From Phreatobacter sp. (GTDB lineage Bacteria; Pseudomonadota; Alphaproteobacteria; Rhizobiales; Phreatobacteraceae), in the NCBI RefSeq assembly GCF_016793595.1, contig NZ_JAEULY010000015.1, forward strand, positions 124,001-188,000: a stretch of DNA of 64,000 bases. Direction: 5' to 3'. A program made the translations under genes and the position numbers. Positions 9,452 to 17,794 of the stretch are shown here, one piece after another (position 1 is the stretch's first letter; every line of letters starts with the position of its first letter). A model generated the notes under the pieces. The model saw only the letters and a list, made by a program, of their open reading frames with translations, had not been told where the DNA came from and did not search any database.

Positions 9452-10435
9452 TCAGTTGCCGGCGACGACGCCCGCCGCCTTGATGACCGGCGTCCACTTG
9501 TCGACCTCGGCGCGGACATGGGCGCCGAGCGCCTCCGGCGTCTGGCCGGCGGCATCCGGGATTTCGCAGCCGAGCTCCAGCAGCCGCTTGCGGACGCTTT
9601 CATCGGCAAGGGCGGCGCGGCCGGCGGCATTCAGCCTGTCGACGATCTCGCGCGGCGTGCCCTTGGGCGCGAACATGGCGTTCCAGCCGACCACCTGGAA
9701 GGCCGCAAGGCCGCCTTCGGCGCTGGTCGGCACGTCCTGCGCCACAGCGAGGCGCGAGGGGGTCGCGACGACGTAGGTCTTCAGGTTCGAGAGCTGCGGC
9801 ACGATGGTGACAGTCTGGTCGCAGACATAGTCGAGCTGCTTGCCGAGCAGCGCCGCAAGCGCCGGACCCGAGCCGCGGAACGGCACATGCTGGACCGGCG
9901 CGCCGACGAGGTGATGGAAGAACACGCAGGTCAGGTGCGAGGTCGAGCCGACGCCGCCATGTCCGTAATTGTAACGAGAAGGATTGGCGCGGATCAGCGC
10001 GATCATCTCCTGCAGCGTGTTGGCCGGGAAGTCCTTGTGGGCCGCGATCATCATCGGCGTGCCCGAGGCGTTCATGATCGGCTCGAAATCGGTGCGCGGG
10101 TCGTAGGCAAGGTTGGGGTAGAGACCGACCGAGGCCGAATGGGTGCCCATATTGCCCATGATGATCGTGTAGCCGTCCGGCGTCGCGCGGGCGGCCCTGA
10201 GCGATCCGGTCGTGCCACCGGCGCCAGCGACATTCTCCACCACGATGGACTGGCCGAGCGTGCGCGACATGTGCTCCGCGACGATGCGCGCGATGATGTC
10301 CGTGGTGCCGCCGGCGGCGAAGGGAACGATCATGGTGATCGGGCGGGCCGGGTAGGTCTGGGCGGCGGCCGGCGCTACGAGACCGGCGGCAAGCGATGCG
10401 CCCATCAGGGCGAGGGTAGGCAGCAATCGTTTCAT
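9452..10435 (-). CDS. second TctC/Bug-family periplasmic receptor
   Basis: 327 residues from the ATG at 10435, which has a good ribosome-binding site (GGAGG, about 5 bp away); a longer frame to 10465 adds ten residues ahead of a normal signal peptide and is unlikely. Signal peptide MKRLLPTLAL...APAAA, then QTYPARPITMIVPFAAGGTTD. It is clearly paralogous to the receptor at 7436 (same length, same motifs GAGGTTGS, YDPRTDFEPI, VGWNAMFAPKGTP). No transporter membrane genes are nearby. It is co-directional with the GntR regulator gene upstream, 72 bp away, and may be its target. Confidence 0.88.
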   Translation of the reverse strand: MKRLLPTLALMGASLAAGLVAPAAAQTYPARPITMIVPFAAGGTTDIIARIVAEHMSRTLGQSIVVENVAGAGGTTGSLRAARATPDGYTIIMGNMGTHSASVGLYPNLAYDPRTDFEPIMNASGTPMMIAAHKDFPANTLQEMIALIRANPSRYNYGHGGVGSTSHLTCVFFHHLVGAPVQHVPFRGSGPALAALLGKQLDYVCDQTVTIVPQLSNLKTYVVATPSRLAVAQDVPTSAEGGLAAFQVVGWNAMFAPKGTPREIVDRLNAAGRAALADESVRKRLLELGCEIPDAAGQTPEALGAHVRAEVDKWTPVIKAAGVVAGN

Positions 10436-10444
10436 CGTTTCCTC

Positions 10445-10457
10445 CAATCGTTTGCAA
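10445..10457. repeat. 13-bp motif shared (inverted) with the 6233-6245 site
   Basis: CAATCGTTTGCAA directly upstream of the ribosome-binding site of the second tctC gene; its exact reverse complement lies upstream of the binding-protein gene at 6323. Candidate shared regulatory site, weakly supported. Confidence 0.3.
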
Positions 10458-10507
10458 CGCCGCATGGCCTGCGGCTGGTTTTGTTGGGCCGCCCGCGCGG
10501 GCGACCG

Positions 10508-11209
10508 TCAGAAATGCTTCAGGCCAAGACTTTCCAGAAGCGGGATCAGTTCGGACTGCGTGCGCAGGCGATGGCCGCGCGCCGCCGCATGAGCCGCCGA
10601 AGGATCGCCGGCCCGGATCGCGACAATGATGCTCCGGTGGTCCGCGATCGATTGCGGCAACTCGCCGCGCAGGCGCAGGGTGAGCATGCGCGCGCGGTGC
10701 ATCTGGTCGTTGACGGTCTGGACGATGCGCGCGATGCGGCCGTTGCGCGCGCCCTCGATCAGAGCGCGGTGGAAGGCGGCATCCGCCTGCCCCCAGGCGG
10801 TGAGGTCGCCAGAGGCGAAGGCGGCCTCCATGTCGGCGGTGCGGTGTTCGAGCGTGTCGGCGATCACCTGGCGGTCCGCCTCCGGCAGAGCAGCGACAAG
10901 CTCGGCCGCACGGCCCTCGATGGCGACGATGACGTCGTAGATCTCGCGGATGTCGTCAGGCGCCAGCGCGCAAATCAGGATGCCGCGCTTCGGCACGATG
11001 CGGACGAGGCCCTCCTCCTGCAACTTCAGCGACGCCTCGTGGACGGGCGTGCGGCTCATGCCGAGCCGGAGCGCGATCTCCTGCGCCGAGGCCTGATAGC
11101 CGGGCGCGAAAGTGCTCTCGCGGATCGCTTCCTTCATCGCGGCATAGGCGTCATCGACGAGCGAAGGACGCCGGTCGCCGGTCGCCGCGGCTGACGCCGT
11201 CCGTGCCAT
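10508..11209 (-). CDS. GntR-family transcriptional regulator, FCD (FadR) subfamily
   Basis: 233 residues: an N-terminal winged helix-turn-helix (about 20-85; SAQEIALRLGMSRTPVHEASLKL is the recognition region, followed by VRIVPKRGILI), and an alpha-helical FCD ligand domain with the expected metal-site pattern (YDVIVAIEGRAAELVA, FHRALIEGARN, DHRSIIVAIRAGD). Such regulators usually sense small carboxylates and repress neighbouring catabolic genes. It is divergent from the first tartrate dehydrogenase-like gene; the gap holds two adjacent palindromes at 11227-11248 that are good operator candidates. Role as the local tartrate/carboxylate regulator is inferred from position. Confidence 0.9.
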   Translation of the reverse strand: MARTASAAATGDRRPSLVDDAYAAMKEAIRESTFAPGYQASAQEIALRLGMSRTPVHEASLKLQEEGLVRIVPKRGILICALAPDDIREIYDVIVAIEGRAAELVAALPEADRQVIADTLEHRTADMEAAFASGDLTAWGQADAAFHRALIEGARNGRIARIVQTVNDQMHRARMLTLRLRGELPQSIADHRSIIVAIRAGDPSAAHAAARGHRLRTQSELIPLLESLGLKHF

Positions 11210-11226
11210 GACAATCTCCCTGAGCT

Positions 11227-11248
11227 GTTGATATCAACTTCCATGGAA
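11227..11248. promoter_or_regulatory. candidate GntR operator: two abutting palindromes
   Basis: GTTGATATCAAC (12-bp perfect palindrome, 11227-11238) directly followed by TTCCATGGAA (10-bp perfect palindrome, 11239-11248), between the divergent GntR gene (start 11209) and tartrate dehydrogenase gene (start 11334). The TTGATATCAA core resembles sites bound by FCD-type GntR regulators. Placement fits autoregulation plus control of the divergent gene. Confidence 0.55.
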
Positions 11249-11333
11249 GATGCAATGGAATGATTGACACAGCCGCGCCGCTCGGCCATGGGACTGCATC
11301 ACGCCCCCGTCACTCCAGCGACAAGCGGACCCC

Positions 11334-12407
11334 ATGAAGACCTATCGGATCGCGTCCATTCCGGGAGACGGCATCGGAACGGAGGTCATCGATGCCGGCG
11401 TCGAGGTGCTGGAGGCGCTCGCGGCGCGCGAACAGTTCGCCGTCGCCTTCGACCGCTTCGACTGGGGCGGCGAGTACTACAAGAGGCACGGCCGGATGAT
11501 GCCGGAAGATGGCCGCGAGCAGATCAAGGGCCACGACGCGATCCTGTTTGGCTCCGCCGGCCATCCCGACATTCCCGACCACATCACGCTCTGGGGCCTG
11601 CGGCTCGCGATCTGCCAGCCCTTCGACCAGTACGCCAACGTGCGCCCGACCCGCATCCTGCCGGGCATCACCTCGCCGCTGCGCCATGTCTCGGGACCGG
11701 AGCTCGACTGGGTGATCGTGCGGGAGAATTCCGAGGGCGAATATTCAGGCGTCGGCGGCCGCGTCCATCAGGGCCTGCCGATCGAGGCCGCGACCGATGT
11801 CTCGATCATGACCCGTGCGGGCGTCGTCCGGATCATGCGCTTCGCGTTCAGGCTGGCGCAGAGCCGGCCGCGCAAGCAGCTCACCGTTGTCACCAAGTCC
11901 AACGCCCAGCGTTACGCCATGGTGATGTGGGACGAGGTCGCGGCCGAAGTCGCCAGGGAGTTCCCGGACGTGACCTGGGACAAGGCCATCGTCGACGCCA
12001 TGACCATGCGCATGACGCTGAAGCCGGAGACTATCGACACGGTCGTCGCGACCAACCTGCACGCCGACATCCTGTCGGACCTCGCGGCGGCGCTCGCCGG
12101 CTCGCTCGGTATCGCGCCGACCGCCAACCTCAATCCGGAGCGCGAATTCCCCTCGATGTTCGAGCCGATCCACGGCTCGGCCTTCGACATCATGGGCAAG
12201 GGCATCGCCAACCCGGTCGGCACGTTCTGGTCGGCCTCGATGATGCTCGACCATCTCGGCGAGGCAAAGGCGGCGGCCCGGCTGATGCGCGCCATCGAGC
12301 GCGTCACGGCGGACAAGAACCTTCACACGCCCGACCTCGGCGGCAAGGCGACGACCCGGCAGGTGACCGATGCCGTCATCGCTGCGATCCGCGCCGACAA
12401 CGAATAG
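11334..12407 (+). CDS. ttuC: tartrate dehydrogenase/decarboxylase-like enzyme (first copy)
   Basis: NAD- and Mn-dependent beta-decarboxylating dehydrogenase of the isopropylmalate/isocitrate/tartrate family; tartrate dehydrogenases oxidise tartrate or malate and can decarboxylate meso-tartrate to D-glycerate. 357 residues. Visible landmarks: IPGDGIGTEVIDAG at the N-terminus, RENSEGEYSGVGGR (substrate loop), the catalytic Lys in VVTKSNAQR, the metal-binding NLHADILSDLAAAL, and EPIHGSAFDI (nucleotide site). The SENSEGEY/ENxEGEY loop and the FDWGGEYYKRHGRMMP segment fit tartrate dehydrogenase rather than LeuB. A close paralogue lies at 13222. Divergent from a GntR regulator. Exact substrate (tartrate, malate, or a related hydroxy acid) cannot be told from sequence. 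Confidence 0.83.
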   Translation: MKTYRIASIPGDGIGTEVIDAGVEVLEALAAREQFAVAFDRFDWGGEYYKRHGRMMPEDGREQIKGHDAILFGSAGHPDIPDHITLWGLRLAICQPFDQYANVRPTRILPGITSPLRHVSGPELDWVIVRENSEGEYSGVGGRVHQGLPIEAATDVSIMTRAGVVRIMRFAFRLAQSRPRKQLTVVTKSNAQRYAMVMWDEVAAEVAREFPDVTWDKAIVDAMTMRMTLKPETIDTVVATNLHADILSDLAAALAGSLGIAPTANLNPEREFPSMFEPIHGSAFDIMGKGIANPVGTFWSASMMLDHLGEAKAAARLMRAIERVTADKNLHTPDLGGKATTRQVTDAVIAAIRADNE

Positions 12408-12431
12408 GCGCTATCATGCACGACCTCGCGC

Positions 12432-13097
12432 ATGATGGAGGCGATCCTGGCTGAACCCTTCCTGAGCCGCATCGGACGCAGGATCGCGCCGCCGCGCTTT
12501 CTCCTGTTCGCGGCGATTTTCGTGCTCGTTGCCGCCTGCGGCAGCCTCTGGTTCATCGACAAGCGGATCGCACTACTGGTTGGGTTCGATGCAGCCGCGG
12601 TCGCCTTCTTCCTGTCCGCGCTGCCGCTGCTCAACGACAGCCCCGGTCAGATGCGGACCACAGCGCAGGCGAACGACGCCAATCGCGGTGCTCTGCTCGC
12701 CATCACCGCGCTGCTTTCGGTCGTGATCCTGTTCGCGGTCGGCACGCTCATCGCCAACAAGCCAGCGCTCGACTGGCATGGCGTCGGCCTGATCGTCGCG
12801 ACGCTGGCGCTGTCGTGGTGTTTCGCCAACACCATCTTCGCCCTGCATTACGCGCATCTCTTCTATCTCGAGGGCAGCAGCGGCGATCGCGGCGGCCTCC
12901 AGGTGCCCGGCACACAGCATCCGAACTACTGGGACTTCCTCTATTTCAGCTTCACGCTCGGCATGACCTTCCAGACATCGGATATCGCGATCAGCGGCAC
13001 GCATCTGCGCCGTGTGGTGCTGGGGCATTCCATGATCGCCTTCCTGTTCAACATGGGCATTCTGGCCTTCACGGTGAACGCGCTTGGCGGCCTGTAG
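12432..13097 (+). CDS. DUF1345 inner-membrane protein
   Basis: 221 residues with about five hydrophobic segments (roughly 22-42, 47-66, 87-107, 114-140, 190-215). The family signature is visible: FALHYAHLFYLE and the late YWDFLYFSFTLGMTFQTSD. DUF1345 proteins have no established function. It follows the first tartrate dehydrogenase gene by 24 bp and precedes the second by about 125 bp on the same strand, so it is probably co-transcribed with the first; whether it has anything to do with tartrate is unknown. An internal ATG at 12435 is an equally possible start. Confidence 0.82.
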   Translation: MMEAILAEPFLSRIGRRIAPPRFLLFAAIFVLVAACGSLWFIDKRIALLVGFDAAAVAFFLSALPLLNDSPGQMRTTAQANDANRGALLAITALLSVVILFAVGTLIANKPALDWHGVGLIVATLALSWCFANTIFALHYAHLFYLEGSSGDRGGLQVPGTQHPNYWDFLYFSFTLGMTFQTSDIAISGTHLRRVVLGHSMIAFLFNMGILAFTVNALGGL

Positions 13098-13158
13098 GAA
13101 GGGGCGGCCAAGAGCATGGCGGCCCTCGCCGAAACGCGCGCGTCAAGCAGGTGACGGG

Positions 13159-13182
13159 GCCTGAATTGGATGTCATTCAGGC
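13159..13182. promoter_or_regulatory. 24-bp inverted repeat upstream of second tartrate dehydrogenase gene
   Basis: GCCTGAAT and ATTCAGGC, perfect 8-bp arms with an 8-bp spacer, ending 39 bp before the ATG at 13222. It has no T-tail, so an operator is more likely than a terminator. It does not match the palindromes at 11227, which suggests a different regulator. Confidence 0.45.
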
Positions 13183-13221
13183 CGGCAACGACGACATCGA
13201 ACGGATTTTCAGGAGAGGCAG

Positions 13222-14298
13222 ATGGCCCGCTCTAACACCTACAAACTCGCCGTCATTCCCGGCGACGGCATCGGCACGGAGGTGATGCCGGAGGGCATCC
13301 GCGCGCTGGAGGCCGCGGCGAAGAAATACCGTTTCTCGGTCGATCTCGACCATCACGACTTCTCGTCCTGGAACTACTACGAGAAGCACGGCCGCATGAT
13401 GCCGGAAGACTGGAAGGCGAAGATCGGCGGTTCCGACGCCATCTTCTTCGGCGCGGTCGGCATGCCCGACAAGATTCCCGACCACATCTCGCTCTGGGGC
13501 TCGCTGCTGCTGATGCGCCGCGAGTTCGACCAGTATGTGAACCTCAGGCCCGTGAAGCTGATGCCGGGCGTGCCGGCGCCGCTGGCAAACCGCAAGCCCG
13601 GCGACATCGACTTCTTCGTCGTTCGCGAGAACACCGAGGGCGAATATTCCTCCATCGGCGGGCGCATGTTCCCCGGCACCGAGCGCGAATTCGTCGTGCA
13701 GGAGACCGTCATGACGCGCATCGGCGTCGACCGCATCCTGAAATACGCCTTCGAACTCGCCATGAAGCGGCCGCGCCGGAAGCTGACCAGCGCCACCAAG
13801 TCCAACGGCATCTCGATCTCGATGCCCTACTGGGACGAGCGCGTCGCCGAGATGACCAAGGCCTATCCCGATGTCGCGGTGAACCAGTTCCACATCGACA
13901 TCCTCACCGCCCATTTCGTGCTCAACCCTGACAAGTTCGACGTGGTGGTCGCCTCGAACCTGTTCGGCGACATCCTCTCGGACCTCGGCCCGGCCTGCAC
14001 TGGCACGATCGGCATCGCGCCGTCGGGCAATATCAACCCCGACCGCAAGTTCCCCTCGCTATTCGAGCCGGTCCACGGCTCGGCGCCGGACATTGCCGGC
14101 AAGGGCATCGCCAATCCGGTGGGGCAGATCTGGTCGGCGGCGATGATGCTCGACCATCTCGGCGAGCCGGAAGCGGCGGCCGCCATCGTGCGCGCCATCG
14201 AGGAGGTTCTCGCCAAGGCCGACTACCGGACCCGCGACCTCGGAGGCAAGGCCGACACCATTGCCTGCGGCAAGGCGATTGCCGACGCGATCGCCTGA
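13222..14298 (+). CDS. tartrate dehydrogenase/decarboxylase-like enzyme (second copy)
   Basis: 358-residue paralogue of the enzyme at 11334, same family and landmarks: IPGDGIGTEVMPEG, RENTEGEYSSIGGR, VTxATKSNG region (SATKSNGISIS), NLFGDILSDLGPA metal site, EPVHGSAPDI, and YEKHGRMMPEDW. A strong ribosome-binding site (AGGAG, 8 bp) precedes the ATG. The two copies differ in the substrate loop and metal region, so they may prefer different hydroxy acids (tartrate isomers, malate) or one may be a dedicated D-malate dehydrogenase. Its own inverted repeat upstream suggests separate control. Confidence 0.83.
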   Translation: MARSNTYKLAVIPGDGIGTEVMPEGIRALEAAAKKYRFSVDLDHHDFSSWNYYEKHGRMMPEDWKAKIGGSDAIFFGAVGMPDKIPDHISLWGSLLLMRREFDQYVNLRPVKLMPGVPAPLANRKPGDIDFFVVRENTEGEYSSIGGRMFPGTEREFVVQETVMTRIGVDRILKYAFELAMKRPRRKLTSATKSNGISISMPYWDERVAEMTKAYPDVAVNQFHIDILTAHFVLNPDKFDVVVASNLFGDILSDLGPACTGTIGIAPSGNINPDRKFPSLFEPVHGSAPDIAGKGIANPVGQIWSAAMMLDHLGEPEAAAAIVRAIEEVLAKADYRTRDLGGKADTIACGKAIADAIA

Positions 14299-14453
14299 CG
14301 CTCCTTCCCGAAGCAGGCCCCGCGCGCGCGTCGCCCTGCGGCCGGCGCATGGGGCCTTGCCGGATTCGCTGCTGACAACATGTCGCAGTGGCGTTATGAC
14401 GCACCTTGTGACTGGCATGGGCATCCGCCCCTGCCGATCGGGGGCGTTGGCGC

Positions 14454-15131
14454 ATGGACAGCATCTTCTGGATCGGGCTGCTCGAGGTCGTCTGGATCAA
14501 CATCATCCTGTCCGGCGACAATGCGGTGGTCATCGCGCTCGCCTGCAAGGACCTGCCCGACCGCCAGCGGCTGATCGGCATGATCATGGGCGCCGGCGTC
14601 GCGATCCTGCTGCGCGTCGTCTTCACGCTGATGGTCGCGACCCTTCTGGACCTGCCGTTCCTGCGCCTTGCCGGCGGCGCCCTGCTGGTCTGGATCGCCA
14701 TCAAGCTGGTGACCGACGAGGCCGGCGACGACGATCACATCCGCTCCTCCGACCAGCTGTGGTACGCGGTCCGCACGGTGGCGATCGCCGATGCGGTGAT
14801 GAGCCTCGACAACGTGCTCGCCATCGCGGCTGTCGCGCGCGACAGCCGCTTCATGCTGGTCCTCGGCCTCATCATCTCGATCCCGCTGATCGTTGCCGGC
14901 GCGTCGCTGATCATGAAGCTGCTGGAGAGATTGCCGATCCTGGTCTGGGCGGGCGCGGCCCTGCTCGGCTGGCTGGCCGGCGACATGATGCTGAACGACC
15001 CGGTGGTGAAGCGCGCCATCGGCATCGACGCGGTGCACCGTTTCGAACTGCCGACGGAGGTGATCGGCGCGCTGTTCGTCATCGGCGTCGCCTACCTGAT
15101 CAGACGCGCGAGACCGGCCGCCGCGGCCTAG
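14454..15131 (+). CDS. TerC-family membrane protein (first of a tandem pair)
   Basis: 225 residues, seven hydrophobic segments. The TerC/YjbE signature is clear: NIILSGDNAVVIALAC at 18-33 and DAVMSLDNVLAIAAVARD near 113-130, both with the conserved Asp-Asn pairs placed in membrane helices. TerC proteins are proposed metal (often manganese) exporters or partners of secretion machinery. Followed after 109 bp by a close paralogue on the same strand. I looked for a manganese riboswitch (yybP-ykoY) in the 155 bp upstream and did not recognise one. Confidence 0.9.
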   Translation: MDSIFWIGLLEVVWINIILSGDNAVVIALACKDLPDRQRLIGMIMGAGVAILLRVVFTLMVATLLDLPFLRLAGGALLVWIAIKLVTDEAGDDDHIRSSDQLWYAVRTVAIADAVMSLDNVLAIAAVARDSRFMLVLGLIISIPLIVAGASLIMKLLERLPILVWAGAALLGWLAGDMMLNDPVVKRAIGIDAVHRFELPTEVIGALFVIGVAYLIRRARPAAAA

Positions 15132-15240
15132 CCATTTTTGCGGGGAGCGTCAGGCTGCCGCTGCTGACATCGCGGCCAATCCAGTCTATGTCGCAGCTTC
15201 CTGCGGCCGAACGTGGCCGAGCGCGAGGGAAGCGAGCGGC

Positions 15241-15981
15241 ATGGACAGTCAATTCTGGGTAGGCCTGGTCCAGATCATCTGGATCGATCTTCTGCTCTCC
15301 GGCGACAATGCCGTGGTTATCGCGCTGGCCTGTCGCGGCCTGCCGGAGCGGCAGCGCAAGATGGGCATCCTGCTCGGCGCGGGCGCTGCCGTCGGCCTGC
15401 GCATCCTGTTCGCTCTCGTCATCACCTATCTGCTCGCCGTACCGTTCCTGAAAGTGGTCGGCGGCCTGCTGCTGTTCTGGATCGCGGCCAAACTGGTGGT
15501 CGGCGAGGAGGATGGCGGCCATGGCGACGTCGCGGCCAGCGACAATCTCTGGGGCGCGGTGCGCACCATCGCCATTGCCGACGCCGTCATGAGCCTCGAC
15601 AACGTGCTGGCCATCGCGGCGGCGGCCCACGGCAATGTCTGGCTGTTCATCTTCGGCCTGGCGCTGACCGTGCCGCTGATCGTCTTCGGCTCGGCGCTGA
15701 TCCTCGGCATCATCGAGCGTTTTCCGGCCTTCGTCTGGGCCGGCGCGGCGCTGCTCGGCTGGATCGCCGGCGACATGCTGCTGAACGACCCGGTCATCCT
15801 CAAGCAGATGCAGGCGTTCAACCCGGCGCTCGTCGTCGCCGACACGGTGAACACGGCCGTCGGCATCAAGGCCGCGCCGATCCCGCATTACACGGCCGCC
15901 GTCGTCGGCGCGCTGATCGTGCTGGCCATCGGCTACGTCAAGCGCGGTGGCAAGGCGCAGGAAGCTCCGCCTGCGCATTGA
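15241..15981 (+). CDS. TerC-family membrane protein (second of a tandem pair)
   Basis: 246 residues, seven hydrophobic segments, with DLLLSGDNAVVIALACRG at the N-terminus and DAVMSLDNVLAIAAAAHG mid-protein, matching its neighbour at 14454 across its whole length. The C-terminal third is longer and carries a soluble loop before the last helix. The pair is most simply a local duplication; both keep the acidic/Asn residues thought to bind metal, so both should be functional. It converges with recF. Confidence 0.9.
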   Translation: MDSQFWVGLVQIIWIDLLLSGDNAVVIALACRGLPERQRKMGILLGAGAAVGLRILFALVITYLLAVPFLKVVGGLLLFWIAAKLVVGEEDGGHGDVAASDNLWGAVRTIAIADAVMSLDNVLAIAAAAHGNVWLFIFGLALTVPLIVFGSALILGIIERFPAFVWAGAALLGWIAGDMLLNDPVILKQMQAFNPALVVADTVNTAVGIKAAPIPHYTAAVVGALIVLAIGYVKRGGKAQEAPPAH

Positions 15982-16009
15982 GCGCCGGCCGATATATGCC
16001 TGACGCAGA

Positions 16010-17182
16010 CTACGCCCGGCGGATCTCGCCGGGCGACACGGTCCAGATGTCCGCGCGACCCCTGAGGCTTTCGAACGCCTGCGGGTCGGCCCCCGTCATC
16101 CAGACCTGCGCCCCGAGCCGGTCCAGCGCGTCGTAGAGCGCGGCGCGGCGCTCGGGATCGAGATGGGCCGCGACTTCGTCCAGCAGCACCACAGGCGTGA
16201 AGCCGGCCATTTCAGCGACAAGCCGGGCATGCGCCAGCACCAGCCCGATCAGCAGGGCCTTCTGCTGGCCGGTGGAGCAGCGCTCGGCCGGCGCGCCCGA
16301 AGGTCCATGCACCGCGAGCAGATCGGTCAAGTGCGGCCCATTGGTCGTCCGCCCCGCCGCGCGATCGCGATAGCGGTTGTCGCGCAGCACGGCGCGGTAC
16401 TCGTCCTCGACGTCGAGGGCCGGGCGCTCCAGAACCCCGGCCTCCAGCGCGCCATCGAGCGCCAGCGCCGCCCAGGGAAACAGCGAGGCGGGATCGCGCG
16501 TCGCCTCGATCAGGCCGGCGAGGCGGCGCACGGTCTCCGCGCGCGCGGCCGCGACCGCGACCGCCAGTTCCGCGGTCTCGTGTTCCACCGCCTCCAGCCA
16601 GGCGGTCTCGTGGAAGCTCTCTTCCAGGAGGCGGTTGCGGGCGCGCAGCGAGCGCTCCAGCGCATTGACCCGCGCGCCATGCTCGGCATCCACGGCCAGA
16701 ACCAGCCGGTCGAGGAAACGGCGGCGCTCGCCGGCCGAGCCGAGAAACAGCCCGTCCATGGCCGGCGTCAGCCAGACGACGCGGACATGCTCGGCGAAGG
16801 CCGCCGCCGATCCAGCGGCGACACGGTCGATGCGGCAGATGCGCGTGCGCGCCTCCTCCTCGCCGCCGTCGATGCCGGTGCCGAGCACGCTCTCGCCATA
16901 GGCGCCCTCGACGGTGGCGCTGACCGCCCAGCCGCCATCACCCTGATCGAAGGCGGCTTCCGACAGCGTCGCGCGCCGGAGGCCGCGGCCGGGCGTCAGG
17001 AAGGACAGCGCCTCGAGCACATTGGTCTTGCCCGCGCCGTTCTGGCCGACCAGCGCGACAAGCGGCGCCCCCGGCGTCAACGCCGCCGCCGCATAGCTGC
17101 GGAAGCGCGACAGGGCGACTTTCAGGATGCGGCCCTGAACCGGCTGAGGGTCGTCCGGGATCAGCGGAATCGGGAGGGACAT
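16010..17182 (-). CDS. recF: DNA replication and repair protein RecF
   Basis: SMC-like ATPase that loads RecA at gaps with RecO and RecR. 390 residues. Walker A GQNGAGKTNVLEAL near residue 46-60, the signature region STGQQKALLIGL near 300-311, and Walker B VVLLDEVAAHLD near 331-342. The Walker B acidic pair is D335-E336. The N-terminus (LSRFRSYAAAAL) matches the family. It normally sits after dnaN in this group, but dnaN is not upstream here; the next gene upstream is an unrelated DUF1993 gene on the opposite strand. Confidence 0.94.
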   Translation of the reverse strand: MSLPIPLIPDDPQPVQGRILKVALSRFRSYAAAALTPGAPLVALVGQNGAGKTNVLEALSFLTPGRGLRRATLSEAAFDQGDGGWAVSATVEGAYGESVLGTGIDGGEEEARTRICRIDRVAAGSAAAFAEHVRVVWLTPAMDGLFLGSAGERRRFLDRLVLAVDAEHGARVNALERSLRARNRLLEESFHETAWLEAVEHETAELAVAVAAARAETVRRLAGLIEATRDPASLFPWAALALDGALEAGVLERPALDVEDEYRAVLRDNRYRDRAAGRTTNGPHLTDLLAVHGPSGAPAERCSTGQQKALLIGLVLAHARLVAEMAGFTPVVLLDEVAAHLDPERRAALYDALDRLGAQVWMTGADPQAFESLRGRADIWTVSPGEIRRA

Positions 17183-17281
17183 GGTTTCCTATCTGCCCCA
17201 TGGCGGCGGGCCGGCGCCATAGTTAAATCACCCTGGTCCGGCGAATGGCCGGAGCACGTTCATCTCCTTCCGGGTGTCCCA

Positions 17282-17794
17282 ATGCCGACAGCACTATACG
17301 ACCTCTCCGTGCCGGTCTTCGTCCAGATGCTGACCAGCCTGTCCGCCCTGCTCGACAAGGCGGTCGCCTTCGCGGAAGCGAAGAAGATCGATCCGAAAGT
17401 GCTGCTGGACAGCCGCCTCGCCCCTGACATGTTCCCGCTGGTGCGTCAGGTGCAGCTCGCCACCGATTTCGCCAAGGGCGGCGCGGGCCGGCTCGCGGGC
17501 GTCGAGCTGCCGAAATATCCCGATGTCGAGACCACGGTCGAGGAGCTGAAGCAGCGAATCCAGACCTGCATCGGCTTCGTCACGGGTCTCGACAAGGCCG
17601 CCATCGACGCGGGCGGGACCCGAGACATCACCCTGCCGCTCGGCGGCAATCCGATGACCTTCAAGGGGCAGGCCTATCTCGCCCACCTCGCCTTGCCGAA
17701 CTTCTTCTTCCACTGCACCACGGCCTACGCGATCCTGCGGCACAACGGCGTGGAAGTCGGCAAGCGCGATTTCATCGGCAAGCCGGCGGCCTGA
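17282..17794 (+). CDS. DUF1993 family protein
   Basis: 170 residues, soluble, mostly helical. It carries the family pattern LYDLSVPVFVQML at the N-terminus, DMFPLVRQVQLATDFAKG in the middle and a C-terminal NFFFHCTTAYAILRHNGV. DUF1993 proteins resemble the DinB four-helix fold but have no proven activity. Divergent from recF. Its stop codon abuts the stop of the next, convergent gene with no base between them. Confidence 0.88.
   Translation: MPTALYDLSVPVFVQMLTSLSALLDKAVAFAEAKKIDPKVLLDSRLAPDMFPLVRQVQLATDFAKGGAGRLAGVELPKYPDVETTVEELKQRIQTCIGFVTGLDKAAIDAGGTRDITLPLGGNPMTFKGQAYLAHLALPNFFFHCTTAYAILRHNGVEVGKRDFIGKPAA

Noticed and set aside
14299-14453. Possible manganese riboswitch ahead of the TerC pair
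   Set aside because: No yybP-ykoY core pattern could be recognised by eye.
16013-16035. 9-bp hairpin CGCCCGGCG/CGCCGGGCG near the TerC-recF junction
   Set aside because: It lies in the recF coding end and lacks a T-tail on either strand; probably incidental to GC-rich coding sequence.
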